Origin: Syntrophomonas sp964422685 | Lineage (GTDB): Bacteria > Bacillota > Syntrophomonadia > Syntrophomonadales > Syntrophomonadaceae | NCBI GenBank assembly: GCA_964422685.1 | Contig: CAYRCG010000005.1 | Coordinates: 1 to 33,912, forward strand | Direction of reading: 5' to 3' | Length of the DNA stretch: 33,912 nucleotides | Shown: positions 21,981 to 28,711 of the stretch, one piece after another | How the letters are laid out: the number at the start of each line of letters is the position of its first letter | How positions within the stretch are numbered: position 1 is the first letter of the stretch | Notes under the pieces: model-generated | What the model saw: only the letters and a program-made list of their open reading frames with translations | Databases searched by the model: none | Told to the model about the DNA's origin: nothing | Made by a program: the position numbers and the translations under genes

Positions 21981-23804
21981 ATGGCGGAAAGGACGAAAAT
22001 CACCCTAAAAGGTCCCAATGGTTTGCTAGCGGAGTTTTGGACCATGGTGGGTAAGAATCTTTGGGATAGCATAATGACGAGCGGAAAGATCGTTGCAGGG
22101 AACTGTGGCGGCAAAGGGAACTGTGGCCAATGCAAAGTTAAGCTAGAAGGAGATATTGATGAAATCAGCGCTGGCGAGAGGCAATATCTCCTGCCCGAAG
22201 AAATAAAAAATGACATCCGGCTAGCTTGTTTTTGTCGGGTTAAAGGCCCCTTGATCGTACATCTTGACCCCCTCATTTTAGCAAAGCAGGATCAATCCTG
22301 GCTAAAATCTGTTTCTATGCCCGAGGAGCGTTCGCCGGTGGTAAGGAATCAACAGTTGCTGATTCCCGGAATGGAAAAGGAACTCCCCATCCCAATTTAC
22401 ACGCGTTTAGCCCAGGCATTACCGGACTTGAAACTTGAATTAAGTATCGATAATTTAAACCGGCTGGCGCGCTCCGACCGGATAGGAAGGCCGGCCCTGG
22501 AATTGCAAGCCCTGGTATTTAAAGAACAAGTGGTAAAATATATCGGCCGTAAAAGGGAGAAGGCTTGTGGTCTGGCTATAGATATAGGGAGCACCAGTCT
22601 TTTTGCTGCTCTGTTAAATCTCGAGGACGGAAAGCATCTAGCTATATCCGCAAAACCTAATATGCAAAGGGTCTACGGTGCGGACATACTGTCCCGGGTT
22701 CTTTACTGTGTGGAAAACCCGGACGGATTGGCTAGGTTGCAACAAATTTTGCTTAATAACCTTTCGGGCATGATTGAGGAGATGCTAAAGGAAAGTGGTA
22801 CCCCCAAGCAGCATATTTATTATCTGGTTTTGGTAGGTAACCCGGTAATGCTGCATTTTTTCCTCGGTTTAAACCCGGCAGGATTTGCTCAGGCCCCTTA
22901 TGCCGGTATTTTTTCGGATGAATTCACTTACCCGGCGGCTGCCTTAGGGCTTCCGGTAAACCCAGATGCCGAAGTTTTGCTCCTACCCCAAGCGGGGGGG
23001 TTTGTCGGGGCGGACACCATAGCGGCGATTTTAAGCCTGCCCGATTGGGAGAAAAGCCGCTTTCTATTGCTTGATATCGGTACCAATGGGGAAATCGTAG
23101 TAGGAAACCGCGGCCAACTATGGACAGCTTCGGCTGCGGCTGGTCCCGCCTTTGAGGGTGGTGGAATAAGCAGTGGAATGATCGCCGGAGCAGGCGCTAT
23201 CGATAAGATATATCTTAACCCGGAAGGGGGATTAGAATATAATCTTATCGGTAATGGCCCGGCCCGGGGACTATGCGGCTCGGCTATTATTGATATAATC
23301 GCCTGTTTACGGCAGGGAGGCTACCTGGACGATTTTGGTATAATAACCGAGTTGGCGAAGGAGAAACTAGAAACACGTCATGGAAATAGAGGAACGGAAA
23401 TAATCCTGGCCCAAGAAAACGAAGCATTCCGGGACACCCCGGTAGTTTTCAACCAGGAGGATGTAAGGCAGGTACAACTAGCCAAAGCCGCAATAAGGAC
23501 AGCTATTGATATTCTGCTGGAGGAAGCGGGATTGACGGCTGACAAGATCGAGAAGTCCTACCTGGCCGGGGCTTTTGGCAATTACCTGAACCCCCAAAAT
23601 GCTGTCGATATAGCTATGCTTCCTCCGGTAAAACCGGAAACATTAAGGAATATCGGCAACGCGGCTGCAGCCGGGGCTATGGCAGCACTCCTATCCCCGG
23701 AAAAGCAGCAGGAAACCCGCAAAATTAAAGAACAATTGAAGTATATGGAACTCGCCCTATATCCCGATTTTCAGTCCCGCTACTTGGATAACCTGAACTT
23801 CTAA
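21981..23804 (+). CDS. [2Fe-2S] ferredoxin-ASKHA (DUF4445) protein, RACo-like
   Basis: The 607-residue product starts with a plant-type [2Fe-2S] domain: C42, C48 and C51 in NCGGKGNCGQC, and C83/C85 in LACFC. A linker (~95-190) leads to an ASKHA ATPase-like DUF4445 domain with GLAIDIGSTSLFAALL (~197-212), LLDIGTNGEIVVG, GPAFEGGGISSGM and SYLAGAFGNYLNP. This is the layout of RACo, the ATP-driven reductive activator of corrinoid proteins in acetogens and methyl-transfer systems. No corrinoid protein or methyltransferase lies nearby, so the partner is unknown. The ATG at 21981 lacks a strong site (GGTGTCGGGCG upstream). The gene lies between a terminator and a long palindrome, so it is probably monocistronic. 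Confidence 0.88.
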   Translation: MAERTKITLKGPNGLLAEFWTMVGKNLWDSIMTSGKIVAGNCGGKGNCGQCKVKLEGDIDEISAGERQYLLPEEIKNDIRLACFCRVKGPLIVHLDPLILAKQDQSWLKSVSMPEERSPVVRNQQLLIPGMEKELPIPIYTRLAQALPDLKLELSIDNLNRLARSDRIGRPALELQALVFKEQVVKYIGRKREKACGLAIDIGSTSLFAALLNLEDGKHLAISAKPNMQRVYGADILSRVLYCVENPDGLARLQQILLNNLSGMIEEMLKESGTPKQHIYYLVLVGNPVMLHFFLGLNPAGFAQAPYAGIFSDEFTYPAAALGLPVNPDAEVLLLPQAGGFVGADTIAAILSLPDWEKSRFLLLDIGTNGEIVVGNRGQLWTASAAAGPAFEGGGISSGMIAGAGAIDKIYLNPEGGLEYNLIGNGPARGLCGSAIIDIIACLRQGGYLDDFGIITELAKEKLETRHGNRGTEIILAQENEAFRDTPVVFNQEDVRQVQLAKAAIRTAIDILLEEAGLTADKIEKSYLAGAFGNYLNPQNAVDIAMLPPVKPETLRNIGNAAAAGAMAALLSPEKQQETRKIKEQLKYMELALYPDFQSRYLDNLNF

Positions 23805-23816
23805 AAGGTACGGTGG

Positions 23817-23872
23817 GATAGGGGTGACGGGGATTTTGCCCTTTTGACGACAAAACCCCCGTCACCCCTATC
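23817..23872. repeat. 22-bp near-perfect palindrome (REP/MITE-like)
   Basis: The arms 23817-23838 and 23851-23872 are reverse complements with one mismatch, around a 12-base loop. No T-run follows on either strand, so it is not a classic intrinsic terminator. The core gtgacgggg...cccccgtcacccc resembles GC-rich dispersed palindromes of Clostridia, and the CGTCCCC words at 28645-28700 may be relatives. Confidence 0.75.
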
Positions 23873-23935
23873 TATAGAGGAATTATTAGAACTTACCAGA
23901 ATTATAGAATTATAGATTAATAAGGGGGTAGAAAA

Positions 23936-24703
23936 ATGGAATATCAAAACATTATTTTTAGCCAGGAGGATAAAGTCGGCATAGTCCAGATTAACCGGCC
24001 AGAATTCATGAATGCTTTGACTATGGAATTACTGACGGAACTGGCCCATATTTTTTCGGAGATGGAGAAGAATGAAGAAATTAACGCGGTAGTCTTAACG
24101 GGGGTGGAGAAAGCTTTTTCCGCCGGTTTCGACATGCCTAGTGTAATGAGCTTGGGAGAAAACAAAAATGCGGGCTTGAAGATAATCGAAGAATCATTTT
24201 TGAATGTACTGAAGTTTCCCCTGCCGGTTATCGCCGCCGTCAGTGGCCCCGCTTTGGCCGCCGGTTTTGACTTGATGGTAATGGCCGATATCCGGGTAAT
24301 GTCAGAAACGGCGAAGGTAGGACAGCCGGAGATACGCTGGGCTTTGACCCCCTTGAGTGATCCCCTGTGGAAGATTATCGGTTTGGGTAGGGCCAAAGAG
24401 GTAACTATGACCGGGAGGATTTATGGAGCCGGGGAAGCCAAAGAAATGGGATTGGCCAACTATGTTTATCCCCTAAAAAGCTACTTGGAGGAAGCAAAGA
24501 AGCTAGCCAAGCGCATTGCCGCATTTGATAGGGAAGCGTTAAAGGCAAACAAGGAGCAGACCAACCGGGTGCCGGGGATGGAAGTACAATCTGGCATTCG
24601 CACCCAGCTCTGGACCTTCCGTAGTTTTGTCGGCAGTGAAGCTATGTGCAGCCGAATGCAAGCCTTTTTGGCCAGTGATAAAAAAAGCAAAAACCAGGGC
24701 TAG
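23936..24703 (+). CDS. Enoyl-CoA hydratase/isomerase family protein
   Basis: This 255-residue crotonase-fold protein would act on a CoA thioester. Oxyanion-hole segments are AFSAGFDM (60-67) and GPALAAGFDL (104-113). The glutamate equivalent to rat E164 is E132 in VGQPEI. The second catalytic glutamate of hydratases (E144, in GGGCE) aligns with D112. The usual GxGGTQRL loop reads LSDPLWKIIG. Hydration of an enoyl-CoA is therefore uncertain, and an isomerase or other crotonase reaction is equally possible. The ATG at 23936 follows AAGGGGG at 23922-23928. The SDR gene follows 36 bases after the stop, so the two may act together on a fatty-acyl or related CoA substrate. Confidence 0.88.
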   Translation: MEYQNIIFSQEDKVGIVQINRPEFMNALTMELLTELAHIFSEMEKNEEINAVVLTGVEKAFSAGFDMPSVMSLGENKNAGLKIIEESFLNVLKFPLPVIAAVSGPALAAGFDLMVMADIRVMSETAKVGQPEIRWALTPLSDPLWKIIGLGRAKEVTMTGRIYGAGEAKEMGLANYVYPLKSYLEEAKKLAKRIAAFDREALKANKEQTNRVPGMEVQSGIRTQLWTFRSFVGSEAMCSRMQAFLASDKKSKNQG

Positions 24704-24739
24704 GGAAGGAAGAAAGAAATAAAGGGGGAAGGAAAAAAT

Positions 24740-25498
24740 ATGAAGCTAGAAGGAAAAGTGGCGGTAATTACCGGGGGCGGTACCGGCATAGGAAGAGCAG
24801 CGGCTATAGCTTTGGCTGCAGAGGGGGCTCGGGTAGCAGTCATGGCGCGGCGGGCAGGGCCGCTGAACGAAACCATAGATATAATCAAGGAAGCCGGAGG
24901 GGAAGGAATAGCTATTCCTACTGATGTTACCGTTAGTGAGGACATAGAAAAAGCCCGGGTAAAACTATGCGAGGAATACGGTCGCCTGGATATTCTGGTC
25001 AACAACGCCGGTTCGGCTTTATTCAAACCTTTTGCACAAACTAGCTTAGAGGATTTCGATAGGATTTATCGGGTGGATTTACGCAGCGTTTTCGCCGTTT
25101 CTCAGTTGATGCTGCCTTTAATGCTAGAAAACGGGGGAGGGAGCATAATAAACATATCTTCCATATTGGGAGTCTTAGGAGGCAAAAACAGCAGTGCCTA
25201 TTGCGCCATGAAGGGTGGCGTAGTGCAGCTTACCCGGGCATTGGCGGCTGAACTAGGGCCGGAGATACGGGTAAACTGTATATGCCCTTCCCATATAATA
25301 ACCCCCATGATGGAAGATGAATTAAGCCGTATAGAGTCCAAGGGAAAGATGGATAAACTGGTGAAAATGTTTCCCATGAAAAGGTTGGCTTATCCCGAGG
25401 ATATGAATGGGAGCATACTATTCTTTGCTTCAGACGATTCTCGATGGCTTACCGGCAATATACTCATGGTAGATGGCGGTTTATCCTGCTATATATAG
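24740..25498 (+). CDS. Short-chain dehydrogenase/reductase (FabG-like)
   Basis: A classical SDR of 252 residues. The dinucleotide motif is TGGGTGIG (11-18), followed by NNAG (88-91), the catalytic Ser at 140-141 in INISSIL, YxxxK as YCAMK (154-158) and the C-terminal FASDDSRWLTGNILMVDGG. R37/R38 after the second strand (AVMARRAG) suggests NADP(H). It reduces a ketone or oxidises an alcohol, possibly a 3-oxoacyl or 3-hydroxyacyl group, given the crotonase gene just upstream. The ATG at 24740 follows AAGGGGGAAGGA. The substrate cannot be told from sequence. Confidence 0.92.
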   Translation: MKLEGKVAVITGGGTGIGRAAAIALAAEGARVAVMARRAGPLNETIDIIKEAGGEGIAIPTDVTVSEDIEKARVKLCEEYGRLDILVNNAGSALFKPFAQTSLEDFDRIYRVDLRSVFAVSQLMLPLMLENGGGSIINISSILGVLGGKNSSAYCAMKGGVVQLTRALAAELGPEIRVNCICPSHIITPMMEDELSRIESKGKMDKLVKMFPMKRLAYPEDMNGSILFFASDDSRWLTGNILMVDGGLSCYI

Positions 25499-25524
25499 AA
25501 TAATATAGAAAGATATAAGAAAAC

Positions 25525-26280
25525 ATGGAGACGAAGGAATGGGCGCAGCTAACGCCGGAGGAAGAGGATACTTCTGCAAGTAATAAACGTAATCATCCGC
25601 TATTTAAAATAGGGGCAATCATAATCCTGCTGGTTTTTGTGGTCTTTGCCTATGCCTGGCTGCCCTTTCTGTGGCCACCCCACCTAGATTTTTTACAGCA
25701 GGACCAGGCATTGTCTGAAGAAGAACTGGTTTTAAGCTGTAAACCGGCGGTAGTAAACATCCAGGCCAGGAAAACCGGTGATGCTACGAGTAGCCAGGGA
25801 ACCGGTATTAACCTAGAAGCTGGGGGCGTGATAATAACTAATCGCCATGTAGTGGAAGGAGCGGAATCGGTAAAAGTCAGTTTTAGCGATGAAAAAAGCT
25901 ATTATAGCCGGGATATAGAAATGATCGATGGCTATGATTTGGCGGTGATAAAGTTACAGGGTGAAGATTTGCCTTTTGTGCCCATAGAAGGTGAGCGGAT
26001 GGTAGAGCAGGGGCAAATTGTTACCATTATCGGCAACCCACATGGCTACCAACGCATATCTTCCCGGGGGGAAGTAAAGGAGTATTTAGCAACTGATACG
26101 GGAATGCCGGCATTTACCATTGATGCCATTATCGCTCCCGGCAGCAGCGGCAGTCCGGTATTAGATGAAAAGGGAAGACTGGTAGGGATTATTTTCGCTT
26201 TGGGGACCGTTAGAATCGACGGTGAAGAGCAGGGACGTGCCTTAGCTATTCCCGCTACTGCTTTAGATTTGCGCCATTAA
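25525..26280 (+). CDS. Membrane-anchored trypsin-like serine protease (HtrA-like, no PDZ)
   Basis: A cytoplasmic polar stretch (1-27) leads to one transmembrane helix (IGAIIILLVFVVFAYAWLPF, ~29-48). An extracytoplasmic protease domain with the full triad follows: H108 (ITNRHVVEGA), D138 (GYDLAVIKL) and S208 (APGSSGSPV). At 251 residues there is no room for a PDZ domain, unlike DegP/HtrA. Such proteins cut misfolded or signalling proteins outside the membrane. The ATG at 25525 has only a weak AAAGATATAAGAAAA leader. The gene is 26 bases after the SDR gene but probably unrelated in function. Confidence 0.87.
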   Translation: METKEWAQLTPEEEDTSASNKRNHPLFKIGAIIILLVFVVFAYAWLPFLWPPHLDFLQQDQALSEEELVLSCKPAVVNIQARKTGDATSSQGTGINLEAGGVIITNRHVVEGAESVKVSFSDEKSYYSRDIEMIDGYDLAVIKLQGEDLPFVPIEGERMVEQGQIVTIIGNPHGYQRISSRGEVKEYLATDTGMPAFTIDAIIAPGSSGSPVLDEKGRLVGIIFALGTVRIDGEEQGRALAIPATALDLRH

Positions 26281-26380
26281 GGTGATTCTTCCGGATTTTT
26301 GTTGAACACCGATTTTGGGCATTATAACTATAGTGTGGCTGGAAAAGAACGGATTAAGCAGGGAAAGTTAAGGGGACAAA

Positions 26381-27313
26381 ATGGAGCACAATCATGATCA
26401 CGACCATAACCATACACATGGTGCCAACAAAAAGACCTTACTGATAAGCCTAATTATCATAGCGACCTATATGGTGGTTGAAATTATCGGGGGGTTTATT
26501 ACCAACAGCTTGGCCTTACTATCCGATGCGGGACATATGCTAAGTGATGCTATATCACTCGGGGTTGCGCTTTTGGCCTTTAAGTTTGGGGAAAGAGCGG
26601 CCGATTATGGCAAGACTTATGGATATAGGCGCTTTGAAATATTGGCAGCAGTTTTTAACGGCATAATCCTTTTATTGATCGCAGCCTATATTTTTTATAC
26701 GGCGATTCAGCGGTGGCAAAATCCACCCGAAATTGCCTCTACAGGAATGCTGATTATCGCTTCTATCGGTCTGCTGGTCAATATTCTGGTAGCGTGGATC
26801 ATGCTGCGGGGCGGGGATGTCCATGAGAATCTGAATATGCGCGGGGCATATTTGCATGTAATCAGCGATATGATAGGCTCCATCGGCGCCATAACCGCCG
26901 CCCTTTTAATCATCTTTATGGACTGGGGCTGGGCAGATCCCTTAGCTAGTGTTATCGTCGCCGTACTTATTCTGCGTAGCGGTTACCGGGTTACCGAATC
27001 CGGTCTGCATATATTAATGGAAGGGACGCCGCATAACGTGGATATAGACGCAGTAATTAAAACTATCCTGGATACAGAAGGGATTCAAAGCGTTCACGAT
27101 TTACATGTCTGGTCAATCACTAGCGGGCTAAATGCTCTTTCCTGCCATGCGGTAGTATCCGAGCAGATGTCCATAGCAGAAAGTGAATGCATCTTGCAAG
27201 AAATCGAACATCACTTGACGCATCAAAACATCCACCATATTACAATCCAATTAGGAACCTCTGCCAACCTGCACGGCAATTCTATTCTATGCAACATGCC
27301 ACCAGGCCATTAA
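26381..27313 (+). CDS. Cation diffusion facilitator, CzcD/ZitB-type zinc exporter
   Basis: A 310-residue proton-coupled exporter of Zn(II) and similar ions. A His/Asp-rich N-terminus (EHNHDHDHNHTHG, 2-14) precedes six membrane helices. The metal sites HxxxD occur in helix 2 (SDAGHMLSD) and helix 5 (HVISDMIGS). The C-terminal cytoplasmic dimer domain (from ~210) has HDLHVWSITSGLNALSCHAVV. The ATG at 26381 follows AGTTAAGGGG. It is monocistronic, with about 100 bases of leader; no clear metal operator is seen. Confidence 0.94.
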   Translation: MEHNHDHDHNHTHGANKKTLLISLIIIATYMVVEIIGGFITNSLALLSDAGHMLSDAISLGVALLAFKFGERAADYGKTYGYRRFEILAAVFNGIILLLIAAYIFYTAIQRWQNPPEIASTGMLIIASIGLLVNILVAWIMLRGGDVHENLNMRGAYLHVISDMIGSIGAITAALLIIFMDWGWADPLASVIVAVLILRSGYRVTESGLHILMEGTPHNVDIDAVIKTILDTEGIQSVHDLHVWSITSGLNALSCHAVVSEQMSIAESECILQEIEHHLTHQNIHHITIQLGTSANLHGNSILCNMPPGH

Positions 27314-27492
27314 CCGCAGGATGCGCATCCCTGCCCCAATATTCTATTGATTAACTCAACAGTAAAATACCTAGCCAGTATGTTGTCCCGAAGCAAATAT
27401 TAGGCAAATTCTGCCCAGTATATTCTATTGCTGTTCGCCACAAAATGATTATTAAGGACTGATTAATGTAACGTTGGAGTTCTTCGCAAGGG

Positions 27493-28020
27493 GTGTCAAG
27501 GGTAGATAATTATAGAATTGCTTGCCTGGATGTTTATTATTATGAAAACTACGCTAGGTCCTGCTGTATAGTGGGCGAAACAGGAAGCGGCGAAAGAACC
27601 ATCGCGAGATATTGTAAGGTAATTAGACCCATACAAGCATATATGCCAGGTGAATTCTATAAACGCGAATTGCCATGTTTGCTTGCAGTCTACAAAGAAA
27701 TACGCGAGGAAATAGACTTGATTATTGTAGACGGCTTCGTTTTCCTGGAAAAAGGGGAAAAGGGCCTCGGCGCATATCTGTATGCGGAACTAGATGGGAA
27801 AACACCTGTTATCGGAGTCGCAAAAAACTACTTCAGAGGAGTAGAGGAATATGCCAAGCTATATAGAGGTCAAAGCAACAAGCCGTTATATATTAGTTGT
27901 GCCGGTATAAAACTATGCGAATCAACGGAAATAATACAGAACTTAAGCGGCAATTACAGGATCCCCGATATCCTGAAAGAGGTCGACCGGCTAACCCGGG
28001 TTCCGGATATACGGATATGA
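27493..28020 (+). CDS. Endonuclease V-like protein, short and diverged
   Basis: This 175-residue product resembles endonuclease V (Nfi), which nicks DNA next to hypoxanthine. The RNase H-like core shows IACLDVYYY with D13, YMPGEFYKRELP with E59, IIVDGF with D80, and IGVAKNYF with K111. A tail like family SLEDA...SGGYRIPEPLR follows (LCESTEIIQNLSGNYRIPDILK). The three acidic metal ligands are kept. The conserved SPGHR histidine (H214 of Thermotoga Nfi) is lost, reading SCAGIK (135-140), and VDGHG reads VDGFV. The protein also lacks the usual ~30-residue N-terminal arm. The GTG start at 27493 has a poor site, and an in-frame stop at 27469 prevents extension. The next gene follows at once. Confidence 0.75.
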   Translation: MSRVDNYRIACLDVYYYENYARSCCIVGETGSGERTIARYCKVIRPIQAYMPGEFYKRELPCLLAVYKEIREEIDLIIVDGFVFLEKGEKGLGAYLYAELDGKTPVIGVAKNYFRGVEEYAKLYRGQSNKPLYISCAGIKLCESTEIIQNLSGNYRIPDILKEVDRLTRVPDIRI

Positions 28021-28097
28021 AGGTGGAATTAACTGTGCTTTGCAGGCTAAAAGCTCGGTGTCAGGGAGGGAAATCTTTCGTAAAGAGAGGCTATGGA

Positions 28098-28643
28098 ATG
28101 CAAATAAATGAGATTATCGATTTTTTGGAGACGGATAGACTAAGCGCTACTTTTTCTGCTAAGGGGTTAAAGTATTTATCCCTAAGGAACCATAACGGTG
28201 AAGAGGATATCGATTTAAAAAACTACCGGGAAGACGGGGAACCCAATCAAAATATGGTTAGTCTGCTGATAAGGGAGACAGGGAGTTTTTTGGAGACCGG
28301 GCGTCATAATATGGCGTTGGATTTAAGCGATCTCACGGCTTTTCAGCAAAGCGTTTTTAACGAAGTCAATAGGATTAACCCTGGCAGTATATGTACCTAT
28401 AAGGACCTAGCGACGATGTTGGGGAAACCAGGCGCTGCGCAAGCGGTGGGCAATGCGATTTCCAAAAACCCGGTTGCCTACTTTATACCGACCCATAGGG
28501 TGTTGCCGCAAAAAGGTTTGGTAATTTGCCGCAGCGGAGCCGGTTTTTTGAAGGAGAAGTTACTGCAACACGAAGGGCATGATATCGAAAAAATCAGGAG
28601 TAACTATGTTTGCAAAAGGAATAAATGCGCGATGGAGAATTGA
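28098..28643 (+). CDS. Alkyltransferase-like protein (MGMT fold without the acceptor cysteine)
   Basis: Residues ~75-165 are the DNA-binding domain of O6-alkylguanine-DNA alkyltransferase: FQQSVFNEVNRINPGSICTY, the helix-turn-helix YKDLATMLGKPGAAQAVGNAI, and NPVAYFIPTHRVLPQKG. The acceptor cysteine in PCHRV is threonine (T132, codon ACC). The arginine finger of AARAVG is glutamine (Q115). It therefore cannot act as a standard suicide methyltransferase. Alkyltransferase-like proteins with lost cysteines bind lesions and recruit excision repair. I choose the ATG at 28098 for its AAGAGAGG (28083-28090); the frame is open further upstream through the endonuclease V gene, without conserved sequence. 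It lies 77 bases after that gene and is probably cotranscribed. Confidence 0.78.
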   Translation: MQINEIIDFLETDRLSATFSAKGLKYLSLRNHNGEEDIDLKNYREDGEPNQNMVSLLIRETGSFLETGRHNMALDLSDLTAFQQSVFNEVNRINPGSICTYKDLATMLGKPGAAQAVGNAISKNPVAYFIPTHRVLPQKGLVICRSGAGFLKEKLLQHEGHDIEKIRSNYVCKRNKCAMEN

Positions 28644-28644
28644 C

Positions 28645-28700
28645 CCGTCCCCTAGGTTACTGCTAGCCGTGGCTAACCGCAGAACCGTCCCCCCGGTTAC
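28645..28700. repeat. Direct repeat pair with 40-bp period
   Basis: ccgtcccctaggttac (28645-28660) and ccgtccccccggttac (28685-28700) differ at two positions and lie between the converging alkyltransferase-like and hsdR genes. The spacer contains ggtta...taacc inverted words. This is the main content of the gap 28644-28711. Confidence 0.55.
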
Positions 28701-28711
28701 CCTCGGTTATA

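Noticed and set aside
27314..27492. Promoter or RNA gene in the gap before the endonuclease V-like gene
   Set aside because: Short imperfect repeats (tattctattg) are visible but no convincing promoter, tRNA or structured RNA.
27897..28097. Upstream in-frame extension of the alkyltransferase-like gene
   Set aside because: It mostly overlaps the endonuclease V-like gene in another frame and resembles no known domain; the ATG at 28098 has the good ribosome binding site.
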